A stretch of DNA of 7,237 nucleotides, from contig JAUVKS010000090.1 of NCBI GenBank assembly GCA_030596145.1, positions 1-7,237 of the forward strand, read 5' to 3'. The stretch's first letter is position 1, and the number at the start of each line of letters is the position of its first letter. The notes beneath the pieces are model-generated. The model saw only the letters and a program-made list of their open reading frames with translations, did no database searches and was not told the origin of the DNA. The translations under genes and the position numbers were made by a program. The DNA comes from Pseudomonadota bacterium. Its GTDB lineage: Bacteria > Desulfobacterota > Syntrophia > Syntrophales > JADFWA01. Of the stretch, positions 1 through 5,741 are shown piece after piece.

Positions 1-254
1 CTGATGCCAGGACTGGAAGAACTGGTCATGGCACGCGCGCCCGCCATGGACGCGCCAATGACCATGTTAATTGCGGCCAGTTCACTCTCTGCCTGGATGA
101 ATGTCCCGTCCTCCAAGCCGTCCATGGCACTGGACATATACTCCGGCAACTCGTTTTGTGGAGTGATGGGATAGCCCGCGTAAAACCGGCACCCGGCACG
201 TATGGCCGCTTCCGCGATCACATGACTTCCCCTCATCAATAGTTTTTTACTCAC
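1..254 (-). CDS. vorB: 2-oxoacid:ferredoxin oxidoreductase alpha subunit, N-terminal part (VorB/KorA type), truncated by window edge
   Basis: The first 84 codons of an alpha subunit of a thiamine-diphosphate-dependent 2-oxoacid:ferredoxin oxidoreductase, which oxidatively decarboxylates a 2-oxoacid to an acyl-CoA and reduces ferredoxin in the cytoplasm. Visible hallmarks are AEAAIRAGCRFYAGYPITPQ (about residues 14-33), the QAESELAAINM segment and the SSSSPGI stretch at the window edge, all typical of the family's pyruvate-ferredoxin-oxidoreductase N-terminal domain. The start chosen is GTG at 254-252: on the minus strand an AGAGG (265-261) lies 6 nt upstream, and this start overlaps the end of the preceding ferredoxin gene by 8 nt, as expected for coupled subunits. 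An internal ATG at 236-234 is the alternative. The PITPQNELPEYM wording resembles proteins annotated VorB (branched-chain 2-oxoacids), but 2-oxoglutarate (KorA) cannot be excluded without the rest of the operon. The family is certain; the substrate is not. Confidence 0.88.
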   Translation of the reverse strand, partial: MSKKLLMRGSHVIAEAAIRAGCRFYAGYPITPQNELPEYMSSAMDGLEDGTFIQAESELAAINMVIGASMAGARAMTSSSSPGI

Positions 255-489
255 GATAAACCTCTATTACAACATCAGGACAAATAATTGCGCACATGGC
301 ACAGCCTGTACACCCAGAATTTTTTTTCTTGTCGTTTGTCTCTATAAACTCGGCAGGATAATAGCCCTTTTGATTCAACTCATCAGAAACGGTAATTACC
401 TCATTTGGGCAAACTGAGATGCACAGATAACAGCCCTTGCATAACTCACTGTCAATTATTATTTTACCTTTTTTCGCCTTTTTAACCAT
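247..489 (-). CDS. 2[4Fe-4S] ferredoxin-like delta subunit of 2-oxoacid:ferredoxin oxidoreductase
   Basis: An 80-residue protein with two classical CX2CX2CX3CP motifs, C17-C20-C23-C27-P28 and C60-C63-C66-C70-P71, each expected to bind one [4Fe-4S] cluster together with a cysteine of the other motif. The N-terminus is lysine-rich (residues 3-9), and a roughly 32-residue linker separates the motifs. This is the usual size of the small electron-transfer (delta/KorD-like) subunit that passes electrons from the thiamine-diphosphate subunit to soluble ferredoxin. The ATG at 489-487 has an AGGA about 6 nt upstream on the minus strand. The stop codon lies inside the alpha-subunit gene (8-nt overlap), so the two are almost certainly cotranslated. 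A delta-alpha order at the start of the operon is common for these complexes, with beta and gamma expected beyond the left edge. A free-standing ferredoxin is less likely given the overlap. Confidence 0.92.
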   Translation of the reverse strand: MVKKAKKGKIIIDSELCKGCYLCISVCPNEVITVSDELNQKGYYPAEFIETNDKKKNSGCTGCAMCAIICPDVVIEVYRE

Positions 490-552
490 GATGATTCCTG
501 TCTGTTTTTACGATTAAACCTGATCCTGATATTCGGAGATGCGAGGATACCT

Positions 553-581
553 TTGACAAAGTTTTTTAAGCTATGTAGACT
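553..581 (+). promoter_or_regulatory. Candidate sigma70 promoter upstream of the cyclodeaminase-family gene
   Basis: TTGACA (553-558) is followed by a 17-nt spacer and TAGACT (576-581), which matches the -10 consensus at 4 of 6 positions. Transcription would start near 588 and leave a leader of about 130 nt before the ATG at 721. The -35 lies in an 11-nt odd palindrome, CTTTGACAAAG (551-561). A competing start is the extended -10-like TGGTATATA at 645-653, which lacks a good -35 but gives a shorter leader. Confidence 0.4.
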
Positions 582-706
582 AATGCTTCGATTCCAGTTT
601 TGTCAAGCTTTTTGAGCAGATCTGATGCAAAAATTAAGAATTAATGGTATATAGTTCACAGACAAATAGACCAAAGATCCGTTCTCTTCACACTTGAAAA
701 AAACTT

Positions 707-713
707 AAAGGAG
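707..713 (+). promoter_or_regulatory. Ribosome binding site deciding the start of the cyclodeaminase-family gene
   Basis: AAAGGAG lies 7 nt before the ATG at 721. An in-frame GTG at 715 would leave only 1 nt between this site and the start codon, so 721 is the better start. Confidence 0.8.
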
Positions 714-720
714 TGTGTGT

Positions 721-1704
721 ATGAAAACAATGATCATCACAAAAAATGACGTTGCAAAAGTGTTAACTCCTTCAGTTGCCAATAAAACCATTGAAAAGGC
801 GTTCAAGGCATACGGCTCAGGCCAGGTTGACATGCCGGCAAAAAGTTATCTCTACTTTGAAAGAGGGGATTTACGCGCCATGCCAGCTTATATTCATGGC
901 CAGGGCTTTGATATTGCCGGAATCAAAAGTGTAAACGTACACCCCGCAAACACCAAATACAACCTCCCTACCGTAATGGCTGTTATTATCCTTACCGATC
1001 CCAAGACTGGCTTTCCATTGGCACTATTAGATGGTACGTATTTAACCAGTATGCGCACTGGAGCCGCAGGAGCATTGGCGGCAAAGTTATTAAGCAGAAA
1101 GAATGCAAAAACTGCCGGGTTTGTCGGTTGCGGCGTCCAGGCACGAACACAGCTTATGTGCACTATGGAGGTGCGTAAATTAAAAACCATCAAGGTCTGG
1201 CAGTTCAGTCCTGAAGATAAGCTGGCCGGGCGGTTCTGCAGTTGGGCACGAAGAACATTCAAGCTAAAGACAATCATTACCCCCGATATTGATGAAGTAA
1301 CAACAAACGTGGATATCCTCTTCACAACAACGCCATCTAATAAACCATTGGTAAGCATAGTTTCTCCCGGTACTCATATCAATGCCATTGGCGCTGATGC
1401 CAAAGGAAAACAGGAAATCAACGCCAAAATCCTGAAAGAGGCAAAAATAGTCATTGACGATTGGACTCAAGCATCACACAGCGGTGAAATTAACGTTCCT
1501 TTCCGCAAGAGACAACTTGCAAAAAAAGATATTTATGCAGAACTTGGAGAAATTGCTGCAGGAAAGAAGAAGGGAAGAACATCAGACGGGGAAATTACGC
1601 TCTTCGATTCCACCGGTCTTGCGATTCAGGATATATCCTGCGCGTACACGGTTTATAAAGAACTCAAAAACAAAACAGGTATTAGACAGATCAAGTTGTT
1701 TTAA
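721..1704 (+). CDS. Ornithine cyclodeaminase / alanine dehydrogenase / mu-crystallin family protein
   Basis: A 327-residue cytosolic NAD(P)-dependent enzyme of the ornithine cyclodeaminase/mu-crystallin family, a full-length member. Visible features in order: substrate-domain DMPAKSYL (37-44) with K41; R52; GIKSVNVHP (67-75) with K69; LTSMRTGAAGALAAK (108-122) with R112; dinucleotide-binding GFVGCGVQART (133-143); HINAIGADAKGKQEI (219-233) with D226; and DSTGLAIQDISCAY near the end. K69 and R112 fall at the same numbers as active-site residues of Pseudomonas putida ornithine cyclodeaminase, and D226 aligns with its catalytic Asp228. Known members convert ornithine to proline plus ammonia or interconvert alanine and pyruvate; others act on other amino or imino acids, so I do not assign a substrate. 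It sits alone between a divergent 2-oxoacid oxidoreductase operon and a gene with its own promoter. An alanine/pyruvate role beside a 2-oxoacid oxidoreductase is attractive but is only inference. Confidence 0.9.
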   Translation: MKTMIITKNDVAKVLTPSVANKTIEKAFKAYGSGQVDMPAKSYLYFERGDLRAMPAYIHGQGFDIAGIKSVNVHPANTKYNLPTVMAVIILTDPKTGFPLALLDGTYLTSMRTGAAGALAAKLLSRKNAKTAGFVGCGVQARTQLMCTMEVRKLKTIKVWQFSPEDKLAGRFCSWARRTFKLKTIITPDIDEVTTNVDILFTTTPSNKPLVSIVSPGTHINAIGADAKGKQEINAKILKEAKIVIDDWTQASHSGEINVPFRKRQLAKKDIYAELGEIAAGKKKGRTSDGEITLFDSTGLAIQDISCAYTVYKELKNKTGIRQIKLF

Positions 1705-1729
1705 ATGCTTCGAAGATTTATCCGATATG

Positions 1730-1748
1730 GATTGTTATCTTGACAATC
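1730..1748. promoter_or_regulatory. Inverted repeat over the -35 element, possible operator
   Basis: GATTGT (1730-1735) and ACAATC (1743-1748) form 6-bp arms around a 7-nt centre. The right arm overlaps the TTGACA -35 of the next promoter. A third half-site copy, ACAATC, occurs at 1772-1777 near the expected transcription start. The placement would suit a repressor, but the arms are short and A/T-rich, so chance is possible. Confidence 0.25.
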
Positions 1749-1767
1749 ACGTGTAGCTTTATATAAC
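1740..1767 (+). promoter_or_regulatory. Strong sigma70-type promoter for the chalcone-isomerase-like gene and probably the downstream operon
   Basis: TTGACA (1740-1745, 6 of 6) and TATAAC (1762-1767, 5 of 6) are separated by 16 nt. Transcription would start near 1774, giving a leader of about 32 nt that carries a strong ribosome binding site. This is the best promoter in the window. No terminator is seen between it and the hairpin at 5742, so it may drive all six genes up to atpB. Confidence 0.72.
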
Positions 1768-1792
1768 CTTAACAATCTTTGAACTTACAAAA

Positions 1793-1798
1793 AGGAGG
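1793..1798 (+). promoter_or_regulatory. Consensus ribosome binding site deciding the start of the chalcone-isomerase-like gene
   Basis: AGGAGG lies 7 nt before the ATG at 1806. An in-frame upstream ATG at 1779 has no such site and would place nine extra residues before a clean signal peptide, so 1806 is preferred. Confidence 0.85.
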
Positions 1799-1805
1799 AA
1801 TAAAA

Positions 1806-2381
1806 ATGAAAAGATTAACGGTTACTTTTATCATTGTATTTACTTTAATAGCGTTTGCTGGAATCGGTTATGCAGGTGATATGAAAATTCTCGGAGTCAA
1901 ATTTCCGGGAGAAAAGGTTGTGGCTGGCAAGACCCTGAAACTCAACGGCGTGGCATGTAAAAAAGTGGTATGGGTAAAGGTTTATGCAGGCGGATTCTAT
2001 CTGGAAAATCCGACAAAAGATGCCATAGAGGCGATCGAATCGGAGCAGGTAAAATGCTTTCATCTACACTATCTAACAAAGAAGGCGACGGCCAAAAAGC
2101 TTCAGGAAGGCGTCATCGAACTGTTCGAAAAGAACAATTCTCCTGAACTGGTCAAAGCCCATAGGACTGACATCGATAAATTTGCTTCATGGTTTGACAA
2201 AGACATGGCGCCGGGGCTAACCTCGACCACCACCTATGTGCCCGGTGTGGGATTGACCCTTGAGTATCAGGGTAAGATTAAGGGGACCATTCCTGGAAGT
2301 GAATTTGCGCAGATGTACTTTCGGTATACCTTTGGAGAAAAGGCGGATAATAAGATAAAGAAAGGTTACCTTGGCCTCTAA
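1806..2381 (+). CDS. Exported chalcone-isomerase-like domain protein
   Basis: A 191-residue protein with a clear Sec signal peptide: MKR start, hydrophobic core at about residues 4-20, and likely signal peptidase I cleavage after GYA (21-23), so it is exported to the periplasm or surface. The mature part resembles bacterial chalcone-isomerase-like domains (Pfam chalcone_3 type). It has GVKFPGEKVVAGKTLKLNG (30-48), VKVYAGGFYLE (57-67), a helical middle rich in lysine and glutamate (about 71-135), YVPGVGLTLEY (144-154) and SEFAQMYFRYTFGEK (165-179), closing with the family-like KIKKGYLGL. There is one cysteine at 51 and one at 84. Bacterial members are mostly uncharacterised. The fold is shared with plant chalcone isomerase and with fatty-acid-binding relatives, so a ligand-binding or lipid-related envelope role is possible but unproven. 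It has its own strong promoter and is followed 35 nt later by gmd, without a terminator. Confidence 0.82.
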   Translation: MKRLTVTFIIVFTLIAFAGIGYAGDMKILGVKFPGEKVVAGKTLKLNGVACKKVVWVKVYAGGFYLENPTKDAIEAIESEQVKCFHLHYLTKKATAKKLQEGVIELFEKNNSPELVKAHRTDIDKFASWFDKDMAPGLTSTTTYVPGVGLTLEYQGKIKGTIPGSEFAQMYFRYTFGEKADNKIKKGYLGL

Positions 2382-2416
2382 AGATGAAAATCTGACTACA
2401 TCTGGAGGAATTTTTA

Positions 2417-3442
2417 GTGAAAAGGGCTTTTATTACCGGAATCACCGGTCAAGATGGATCATATCTTGCGGAGTTTTTACTTAACAAGGACTATGAGGTC
2501 CACGGTCTTATACGCAGGGCCAGCACATTCAACACAGACCGCATCGATCATCTTTACACAGACTTCCATGATCCAAAGGCACGAATGTATCTACACTATG
2601 GAGATCTTTCAGTCTCGGGACAACTGACAGACTTACTTCATGATATCAAGCCTGATGAAATCTACCATTTGGGCGCCCAAAGCCACGTTCGGGTAAGTTT
2701 TGACATGCCCGAATACACAGGAGATATAACAGGACTTGGCACCTTGAGATTGTTGGAGGCAATTCGTAAAACAGATATTAAGACAAGATTCTACCAGGCC
2801 TCATCCAGCGAGATGTTCGGATCAGCCCCTCCTCCACAGAATGAAAACACCGCATTTGAACCACAAAGCCCGTACGCCGCCGCGAAGGTCTTCGCCTATC
2901 ATATGGTGAAAAATTACCGGAATGCTTACAACATTTTTGCATGCAACGGGATCCTCTTCAATCACGAATCGCCACGCCGGGGAGAAACCTTCGTAACCAG
3001 AAAAATTACCCGCGCGGCTACGAGGATCAAGCTTGGCCTTCAGGATAAGCTTTACCTTGGAAATCTCGATGCCAAAAGGGATTGGGGCTTCGCAGGAGAT
3101 TTTGTTGAAGCAATGTGGCTCATGCTCCAGCAGGATGAACCAAACGATTACGTAATCGCCACGGGGGAAACACACTCCGTCCGTGAATTTGTCGAAAAAG
3201 TATTTCAGAAAATTGGACTCGATTATGAAAAATGCGTGGAGATAGATCCCAAATACTTCAGACCAACGGAGGTCGACATCTTGCTTGGTGATCCTACCAG
3301 GGCAAAAAAGGAATTGGGATGGGAACCCAAGGTTGGTTTCGACGAGTTAATCGACATGATGATTGAAGCGGATATGGAATTAGCAAGGAAAGAGAAAATG
3401 CTTCTGGACGCGGGATATAAAAATGTAAATAATCGTACATAG
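2417..3442 (+). CDS. gmd: GDP-mannose 4,6-dehydratase
   Basis: A 341-residue cytosolic short-chain dehydrogenase/reductase-type enzyme that converts GDP-D-mannose to GDP-4-keto-6-deoxy-D-mannose, the first step to GDP-L-fucose and related 6-deoxyhexoses. Visible features: NADP-binding TGITGQDGSYL (7-17, glycines 8, 11, 14), LIRRAST (31-37), YGDLSVSG (61-68), and the catalytic set S130/E132 in QASSSEMFG (Ser where E. coli Gmd has Thr132), Y153 and K157 in SPYAAAK. NHESPRRGETFVTRKI and RPTEVDILLGDPTRAKKELG are Gmd signatures. The start is GTG at 2417, 7 nt after GGAGGA (2404-2409). No better ATG exists, and the glycine motif sits at the expected distance. It is slightly shorter than the E. coli enzyme (about 373 residues). 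The next gene starts 14 nt downstream and encodes the following pathway enzyme, which confirms the assignment. Confidence 0.96.
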   Translation: MKRAFITGITGQDGSYLAEFLLNKDYEVHGLIRRASTFNTDRIDHLYTDFHDPKARMYLHYGDLSVSGQLTDLLHDIKPDEIYHLGAQSHVRVSFDMPEYTGDITGLGTLRLLEAIRKTDIKTRFYQASSSEMFGSAPPPQNENTAFEPQSPYAAAKVFAYHMVKNYRNAYNIFACNGILFNHESPRRGETFVTRKITRAATRIKLGLQDKLYLGNLDAKRDWGFAGDFVEAMWLMLQQDEPNDYVIATGETHSVREFVEKVFQKIGLDYEKCVEIDPKYFRPTEVDILLGDPTRAKKELGWEPKVGFDELIDMMIEADMELARKEKMLLDAGYKNVNNRT

Positions 3443-3456
3443 TAGAAAGTAATGCA

Positions 3457-4383
3457 ATGAAGAGCAAACGAATAGCCGTTACCGGAGGCAAGGGATTTCT
3501 TGGCAAGCATCTCATTAAAAAGCTCAAAGATCAAGGTTGCCGGCATGTCTTTGCCTTCAGTTCATCAGAGTACAATCTTGTAAATATGGAAGATGTAAAG
3601 CGGATGTATAATGATGTGAAACCGGATATTGTCATTCACCTGGCAGCTAAAGTGGGTGGTATCGGATTCAATCGGGAGAATCCCGGCTCCCTGTTTTATG
3701 AAAACCTGATGATGGGAGTACAACTCCTTCATGAAGGATATGTAAGAAAGATTGAAAAATTTGTGGCTATAGGAACCATCTGTGCCTATCCCAAATTTAC
3801 TCCCGTTCCCTTCAAGGAAGATGACCTGTGGAATGGCTATCCAGAAGAAACAAACGCACCGTACGGTCTCGCAAAGAAAATGATGTTGGCACAATCACAG
3901 GCATACCGCCGGCAGTATGGATTCAACTCCATATTTCTTCTGCCGGTGAATCTTTATGGTCCCGGAGACAACTTCAACCCCGAATCTTCACATGTCATCC
4001 CCGCACTCATAAAAAAATGCATTGATGCAAACCTGAAAAATGAAAAAGAGATTGTGGTCTGGGGAACGGGAAAACCGACCCGCGAATTCCTCTATGTGGA
4101 GGATGCCGCTGAGGCAATCGTGCTTGCCACCGAAAAATACAACAAAAGCGATCCTGTTAATGCCGGCGCCGGCTTTGAAATATCAATTAAAGAACTGGTT
4201 GAATTGATTGTGGAACTGACCGATTTCAAAGGGCGGATCACCTGGGATAAAACAAAACCAGATGGCCAACCACGCAGAATGCTGGACACCACAAGAGCAC
4301 TTAAAGAATTTGGCTTTAAAGCAAAAACAGGTTTCAAGGAGGGGTTAAAGAAAACGATTGAGTGGTACAGGAAAGTTAATTGA
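3457..4383 (+). CDS. fcl: GDP-L-fucose synthase (GDP-4-keto-6-deoxymannose 3,5-epimerase/4-reductase)
   Basis: A 308-residue NADPH-dependent bifunctional epimerase/reductase that turns the Gmd product into GDP-L-fucose, the donor for fucosylated surface glycans. Visible features: TGGKGFLG (9-16), HLAAKVGGIGFNRENP (61-76), the catalytic segment GTICAYP (106-112) with T107 and C109, Y136 and K140 in PYGLAK, H179 in ESSHVIPAL, and WGTGKPTREFLYVEDAAE (202-219) with R209. C109, Y136, K140, H179 and R209 occupy the same numbers as the E. coli enzyme's active-site residues, so the catalytic apparatus looks complete. Thr replaces E. coli Ser107 and Lys replaces Arg187, both conservative. The ATG at 3457 lacks a strong ribosome binding site (only a weak GAAAG). 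The gene starts 14 nt after gmd and is probably translated by coupling. The atp genes follow after 36 nt with no terminator. Confidence 0.96.
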   Translation: MKSKRIAVTGGKGFLGKHLIKKLKDQGCRHVFAFSSSEYNLVNMEDVKRMYNDVKPDIVIHLAAKVGGIGFNRENPGSLFYENLMMGVQLLHEGYVRKIEKFVAIGTICAYPKFTPVPFKEDDLWNGYPEETNAPYGLAKKMMLAQSQAYRRQYGFNSIFLLPVNLYGPGDNFNPESSHVIPALIKKCIDANLKNEKEIVVWGTGKPTREFLYVEDAAEAIVLATEKYNKSDPVNAGAGFEISIKELVELIVELTDFKGRITWDKTKPDGQPRRMLDTTRALKEFGFKAKTGFKEGLKKTIEWYRKVN

Positions 4384-4419
4384 CATCCCAGATACTTTGT
4401 GCTAAGAGGCCGAGCGGTA

Positions 4420-4704
4420 ATGGGTGAAGAATCAAAACAATCCATGATCCAGATGGCCTATGCCAGCAGCCTCGGTTTCGCGATGGTGATTGCGACTGTC
4501 GGCGGCCTTCTTTTTGGAGCATATCTGGACCGGAAACTGGGAACAGGGCATAAACTTGCCTTGCTTTTTTTGTTGATAGGGATATTCGCAGGATTCAGAA
4601 ATGCATATGTTGTAATTAAGAAGCTTTTCAGAGACGAGAACCCCATAATAAAACGTTTAAAATATGAACCGCACAGAAAAAGACCCCATCCAAAAAAAGC
4701 TTGA
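4420..4704 (+). CDS. atpZ: AtpZ/AtpI-family small membrane protein of the ATP synthase operon
   Basis: A 94-residue protein with two predicted membrane helices (about 15-36 and 46-63). Around the loop it carries the family pattern GAYLDRKLGTGH (33-44: G33, D37, G41-T42) and a later GIFAGFRNAY. This matches the 'ATPase gene 1' family encoded at the front of many F-type ATP synthase operons. In Bacillus, AtpZ together with AtpI has been linked to Mg2+ uptake, and AtpI-like proteins to c-ring assembly; which applies here is not visible. The C-terminal tail (about 70-94) is unusually basic. The start chosen is ATG 4420, with AGAGG at 4405-4409. An in-frame GTG at 4399 would add seven residues ahead of the usual start and has no ribosome binding site. 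The gene overlaps atpI by 41 nt, and its context of atpI and atpB supports the call. Confidence 0.85.
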   Translation: MGEESKQSMIQMAYASSLGFAMVIATVGGLLFGAYLDRKLGTGHKLALLFLLIGIFAGFRNAYVVIKKLFRDENPIIKRLKYEPHRKRPHPKKA

Positions 4705-5059
4705 GACAGGAAACTGGATTATCCTCGGGATATTCCTTGTTGTTAGCTCAATCTTCATGCCTCACATATTTACTCTCGGGGTACTATTGGGCGGTCTCAT
4801 AAGCATCATAAACTTTTACTGGCTCTACCGCAGTCTTCGAAAAGCGTTCCATCGGGTTTCAGACAGCACAAAGCCAGCCGTTGTATTCAAGTTCTATATC
4901 AGGCTTGCCGTTACAGCAATCGTACTTTTTTTTATCATTACACGAACACCTGCCGATGTGATCGGTTTAATAATTGGTCTTTCCATAGTTATAATAAATA
5001 TTATATTTATGACGGTGCTTGAACTATTAAAAAAAAAATGCGCTGAGGAGGTTAGATAA
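4664..5059 (+). CDS. atpI: ATP synthase subunit I (assembly/accessory protein)
   Basis: A 131-residue, very hydrophobic protein with four predicted membrane helices at about 17-33, 35-55, 75-93 and 97-119. These are separated by a positively charged loop, YRSLRKAFHRV, and followed by a charged tail. Length, topology and position directly before atpB match the ATP synthase I family, thought to help assemble the Fo c-ring rather than take part in catalysis. The ATG at 4664 lies 41 nt inside the end of atpZ with no clear ribosome binding site, so translation likely depends on coupling. No other early start would keep the first helix with its hydrophilic leader. The 3' end holds a run of ten A (5029-5038) coding for LKKK. 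A coding sequence for subunit a starts 3 nt after the stop codon. Sequence conservation in this family is low, so the call rests partly on context. Confidence 0.83.
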   Translation: MNRTEKDPIQKKLETGNWIILGIFLVVSSIFMPHIFTLGVLLGGLISIINFYWLYRSLRKAFHRVSDSTKPAVVFKFYIRLAVTAIVLFFIITRTPADVIGLIIGLSIVIINIIFMTVLELLKKKCAEEVR

Positions 5060-5062
5060 ACA

Positions 5063-5716
5063 ATGCATGATTTTCTATTTTTACAAAATGACTTTTTTCC
5101 GCCCTATGTTACTTATACTTGGGTTACCATGGCGCTTCTGGCACTATTGTCTTATTTAGCAACACGCCGAATAGATATTCTTCCTAACAGGATTCAAAAT
5201 GTTATGGAGGTGGTTATAAGTAGTATCGATACTATGCTCATTGACACCATGGGGTCTAAAGGAAGACAGTTTTTCCCCCTCATAGCAACCCTCTTCATTT
5301 TCATCCTGGTCTCTAATCTGATGGGTTTAGTTCCCGGGTTTGCGGGATCTACAACTAACCTCAATACGACAGTTGCCATGGCACTGGTCGTCTTTGTTAT
5401 AACACATATTGTTGGCGTCAGGACTCACGGACTTAAGTACATTAAACAATTTCTGGGGCCTGTCTGGTGGTTGATACCCCTGATGTTTCCGATTGAAGTA
5501 ATCAGCCATTTATCCCGTCCTCTGTCTCTGTCAGTACGATTATTCGGAAATATGGAGGGTGGACATATCGTGTTGGCCGTGTTGTTTGTACTGGTTCCTC
5601 TGCTCGTTCCCATGCCAATGGTTGTTCTCAAGATTCTTATATCAGGAATCCAGGCACTTGTTTTTACACTGCTGTCAATGATGTACATAGCGGGTGCTAT
5701 GGAGGAGGCACATTAA
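5063..5716 (+). CDS. atpB: F-type ATP synthase Fo subunit a
   Basis: A 217-residue integral membrane subunit that forms the proton half-channels beside the c-ring. The decisive segment is SRPLSLSVRLFGNMEGGHIV (151-170): R159 is the essential arginine (E. coli Arg210) and N163 equals Asn214. GIQALVFTLLSMMYIAGAMEEAH (195-217) is the conserved last helix, with Q197 equivalent to Gln252. Membrane segments are expected at about 15-33, 71-91, 100-118, 134-150, 171-189 and 191-212. It is at the short end of the family (E. coli 271), mainly from a brief N-terminus. E. coli Glu219 is replaced by H168, common in many taxa, and the His245 position appears to be K190, which is less usual. GAGGAGGTT (5045-5053) precedes the ATG. 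Unusually, no atpE follows: a terminator begins 25 nt after the stop codon. Confidence 0.96.
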   Translation: MHDFLFLQNDFFPPYVTYTWVTMALLALLSYLATRRIDILPNRIQNVMEVVISSIDTMLIDTMGSKGRQFFPLIATLFIFILVSNLMGLVPGFAGSTTNLNTTVAMALVVFVITHIVGVRTHGLKYIKQFLGPVWWLIPLMFPIEVISHLSRPLSLSVRLFGNMEGGHIVLAVLFVLVPLLVPMPMVVLKILISGIQALVFTLLSMMYIAGAMEEAH

Positions 5717-5741
5717 AAGAAAGCTTTTAGCAAAAACAACG

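Larger units (their letters stand above)
490..720. promoter_or_regulatory. Divergent intergenic region with sigma70-like elements on both strands
   Basis: This 231-bp A/T-rich stretch separates the divergently transcribed ferredoxin and cyclodeaminase-family genes and must carry both promoters. It contains a perfect -35 hexamer TTGACA on the plus strand (553-558) and another on the minus strand (606-601), facing each other. An extended -10-like TGGTATATA occurs at 645-653. I find no convincing -10 for the minus-strand hexamer (best TAGTCT, 582-577, 18-nt spacer, 3 of 6 matches). No open frame with coding character is seen here. Confidence 0.5.

Noticed and set aside
715..720. GTG start at 715 for the cyclodeaminase-family gene
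   Set aside because: Only 1 nt would separate it from AAAGGAG. The ATG at 721 has a 7-nt spacing and gives residue numbering that matches the family.
894..1358. Minus-strand open frame of 154 codons
   Set aside because: It is the antisense shadow of the cyclodeaminase-family gene, whose family motifs run through the whole interval.
1708..1715. CTTCGAAG palindrome after the cyclodeaminase-family gene as a terminator
   Set aside because: The stem is too short and no T-run follows it.
1779..1805. Earlier ATG at 1779 for the chalcone-isomerase-like gene
   Set aside because: It would place the AGGAGG inside the coding region and add nine residues before a well-formed signal peptide.
4380..4408. 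TTGACA-N17-TAAGAG with a TG before the -10, a possible separate promoter for the atp genes
   Set aside because: The -10 matches only 3 of 6 positions and coincides with the atpZ ribosome binding site. Transcription would start about 5 nt before the ATG and remove that site.
5713..5731. AAAAG/CTTTT pairing just after atpB as a first terminator or attenuator
   Set aside because: It is five A/T-dominated pairs with no T-run, and the real terminator follows immediately.
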